Part shown: positions 4,742 to 6,103 of the stretch, piece after piece
Layout of the letters: every line of letters begins with the position of its first letter
Numbering within the stretch: position 1 is the first letter of the stretch
Assembly (NCBI GenBank): GCA_041666155.1
Contig: JBAYHM010000278.1
Coordinates: 1 to 6,103 of the forward strand
Length of the DNA stretch: 6,103 bases
From: SZUA-426 sp041666155
GTDB taxonomy: Bacteria > Spirochaetota > Spirochaetia > Treponematales > Breznakiellaceae
Direction: 5' to 3'
The notes under the pieces: model-generated
What the model was told of the DNA's origin: nothing
Database searches by the model: none
Seen by the model: only the letters and a program-made list of their open reading frames with translations
Program-made: the position numbers and the translations under genes

Positions 4742-6103
4742 ATGGTAACCGATACCTCCTTCATTGAACTCGTGTTCGACGTTCCTCTTGACCGAACGTT
4801 CACCTACCGTCCCGATGACAAGGCCGCTTCCCGCGTCGGAGTTCGCGTTATGGCGCCCTTTGGAAAGCGGGAAGTTCTTGGTTATGTCGTCGCGGAAAAC
4901 GTCGCCGCGCCTCTAGGCTTGAGCGAAAGCGCCATCAAGAAAGTCAGGCGCGTGGTAGACGCCGAACCCTTATTTGGAAAAGATGAAATCGAACTGGCTC
5001 GATGGATGGCCGGTTTTTACCTCTGCGGCGCGGGAGAAGCGCTTGCGGCCATGATCCCCTCCGGGCGGCGCGAAATAGCCCCGCCCGCCTTCGCCGAAGA
5101 GGATTTCTCCGAAACGGGTTCATCGCTGGCCCTCTCCTCCGAGCAGGAAGCCGCGCTGGAAGCCCTGTCGACACCGTCTACGGGTCAAGCCCATTCCATT
5201 CATTACCTTTACGGCATCACGGGCTCGGGCAAAACGGAAGTATTTTTAAGAGCCGCCGAAAGATGTCTGGCGGAAGGGAAATCGGTCATCTACCTGGTGC
5301 CGGAAATATCCCTGACCCATCAAGTGATCGATGTCGTCGCAAAACGTTTCGGACCGGTCGCCGCGACCTTGCATTCGGGTATGACGCCGAGCGCGCGGCT
5401 AGCGGAATGGACACGCATTCGTCGCGGGGAGGCCCGCGTGGTGGTCGGGCCGCGAAGCGCGGTGTTCGCGCCTGTTTTCAATCTTGGTCTCATCGTTATT
5501 GATGAAGAACACGACGGTTCGTACAAGTCCGGCAATGTTCCACGCTATCACGCGAGGCAAGTCGCCTTGAAGCGCTGTGCCGCCTTGGGAGCCCGTTTGG
5601 TGATGGGCTCGGCCACACCGTCCTCTGAAGCGTGGAAGCTCATGAGTGATGGACAAGTGTCCCGCTTCGACTTGACGAAAAGACTCTCGGGCGGCGCTCC
5701 GCCTAAAATAAAAATCGTGGACTTGGCGGGGACCGAAGGCTGTTTGTCCCAAGAATTGAAAGAGGAAATAAAGAAAACCGCGGAAGCGGGCAGGCAGACG
5801 ATTTTATTTCTGAACCGACGCGGGTTCTCCTATTTCTATCGTTGCAGATCCTGCGGTTACGAACTGACCTGCAAACGCTGCTCGGTTTCCCTCACATACC
5901 ACAAAAGCAAAGGCAGGGCTCTATGCCACTATTGCGGCTATTCCGCCCCGATACCGACCAGTTGTCCTGAATGCGGTTCGCTCGACGCGAGTTTTGCCGG
6001 GTTCGGTACGGAGATGATTGAAGAAGAAGTAACGCGAACCTTTCCTGAACTCCGCATTCGCCGCGCGGACGCGGACGCTGTGCAAAAAAAAGGCGGCCTC
6101 AAA
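4742..6103 (+). CDS. priA: Primosomal protein N', replication restart helicase PriA (3' truncated)
   Basis: The frame is open for 454 codons to the window edge. PriA is a 3'-to-5' superfamily 2 DNA helicase that recognises stalled forks and starts reloading of the replicative helicase. Residues 1-107 match the 3'-DNA-binding domain. Helicase lobe 1 has Walker A GITGSGKT (158-165), DEEH (254-257) and motif III GSATPSSE (289-296). The zinc-binding insertion has eight cysteines (368, 371, 377, 380, 395, 398, 408, 411) with the same spacing I recall for Escherichia coli PriA. The second helicase lobe and C-terminal domain lie beyond the window. Only about 20 residues separate the 3'-binding domain from the helicase, so the winged-helix domain seems absent. 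The start at ATG 4742 is five bases after the glycosylase stop; an in-frame TTG at 4733 overlapping that stop is an alternative. No clear ribosome-binding site is visible. Confidence 0.95.
   Translation, partial: MVTDTSFIELVFDVPLDRTFTYRPDDKAASRVGVRVMAPFGKREVLGYVVAENVAAPLGLSESAIKKVRRVVDAEPLFGKDEIELARWMAGFYLCGAGEALAAMIPSGRREIAPPAFAEEDFSETGSSLALSSEQEAALEALSTPSTGQAHSIHYLYGITGSGKTEVFLRAAERCLAEGKSVIYLVPEISLTHQVIDVVAKRFGPVAATLHSGMTPSARLAEWTRIRRGEARVVVGPRSAVFAPVFNLGLIVIDEEHDGSYKSGNVPRYHARQVALKRCAALGARLVMGSATPSSEAWKLMSDGQVSRFDLTKRLSGGAPPKIKIVDLAGTEGCLSQELKEEIKKTAEAGRQTILFLNRRGFSYFYRCRSCGYELTCKRCSVSLTYHKSKGRALCHYCGYSAPIPTSCPECGSLDASFAGFGTEMIEEEVTRTFPELRIRRADADAVQKKGGLK

Noticed and set aside
4411..4803. 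Minus-strand open frame across the glycosylase/priA junction
   Set aside because: It is antisense to conserved glycosylase and PriA coding sequence and resembles no known family.
5002..5502. Open frame inside priA on the + strand
   Set aside because: It is out of frame with priA, which carries continuous helicase motifs; the translation is arginine-rich and without domains.
1..6103. CRISPR arrays, tRNA or rRNA genes, insertion sequences, attachment sites
   Set aside because: Reading through the window I saw no regularly spaced repeats, no cloverleaf-like gene, no transposase and no long terminal repeats; the window is almost wholly coding.

Overview
The window is a compact, single-strand gene block of an anaerobic bacterium. 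All six genes lie on the + strand and no gap exceeds 61 bases. GC looks to be in the mid-50s percent by eye. The sulfide-to-homocysteine genes, several [4Fe-4S] proteins and tightly overlapping genes suggest a strict anaerobe. A Treponema-like spirochaete is my best guess from overall gene style and the short PriA, but the sequence does not prove it.

Layout. (1) Positions 1-1578 hold the C-terminal 525 residues of a fused sulfur-handling protein: CoA-disulfide/persulfide reductase dimerisation domain, rhodanese, TusA and DsrE2-like domains. (2) A 61-base spacer (1579-1639) contains an imperfect inverted repeat that reaches the next start codon and would pair with its ribosome-binding site. 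(3) Positions 1640-3996 hold three genes: a DUF39/COG1900 homocysteine biosynthesis protein, a NIL-domain 2x[4Fe-4S] ferredoxin, and a UPF0280/COG2122 ApbE-like protein. Homologues of all three have been tied genetically to making homocysteine directly from sulfide and aspartate semialdehyde. (4) Positions 4005-4736 encode a family 4 iron-sulfur uracil-DNA glycosylase. (5) From 4742 to the window end runs the first 454 codons of priA, the replication-restart helicase.

How they may work together (inference). The four-domain protein carries successive sulfur-binding cysteines and could deliver sulfide or persulfide sulfur to the homocysteine cassette, whose ferredoxin would supply electrons. 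The DNA repair and restart genes follow with almost no spacing and are probably co-transcribed without a direct metabolic link.

Points to inspect: a probable CTG start for the UPF0280 gene, in the same frame as the ferredoxin before it and separated only by TGA GCG; the hairpin over the DUF39 start; the matching TTTGAATAG junctions before the last two genes; and a PriA that seems to lack the winged-helix domain.
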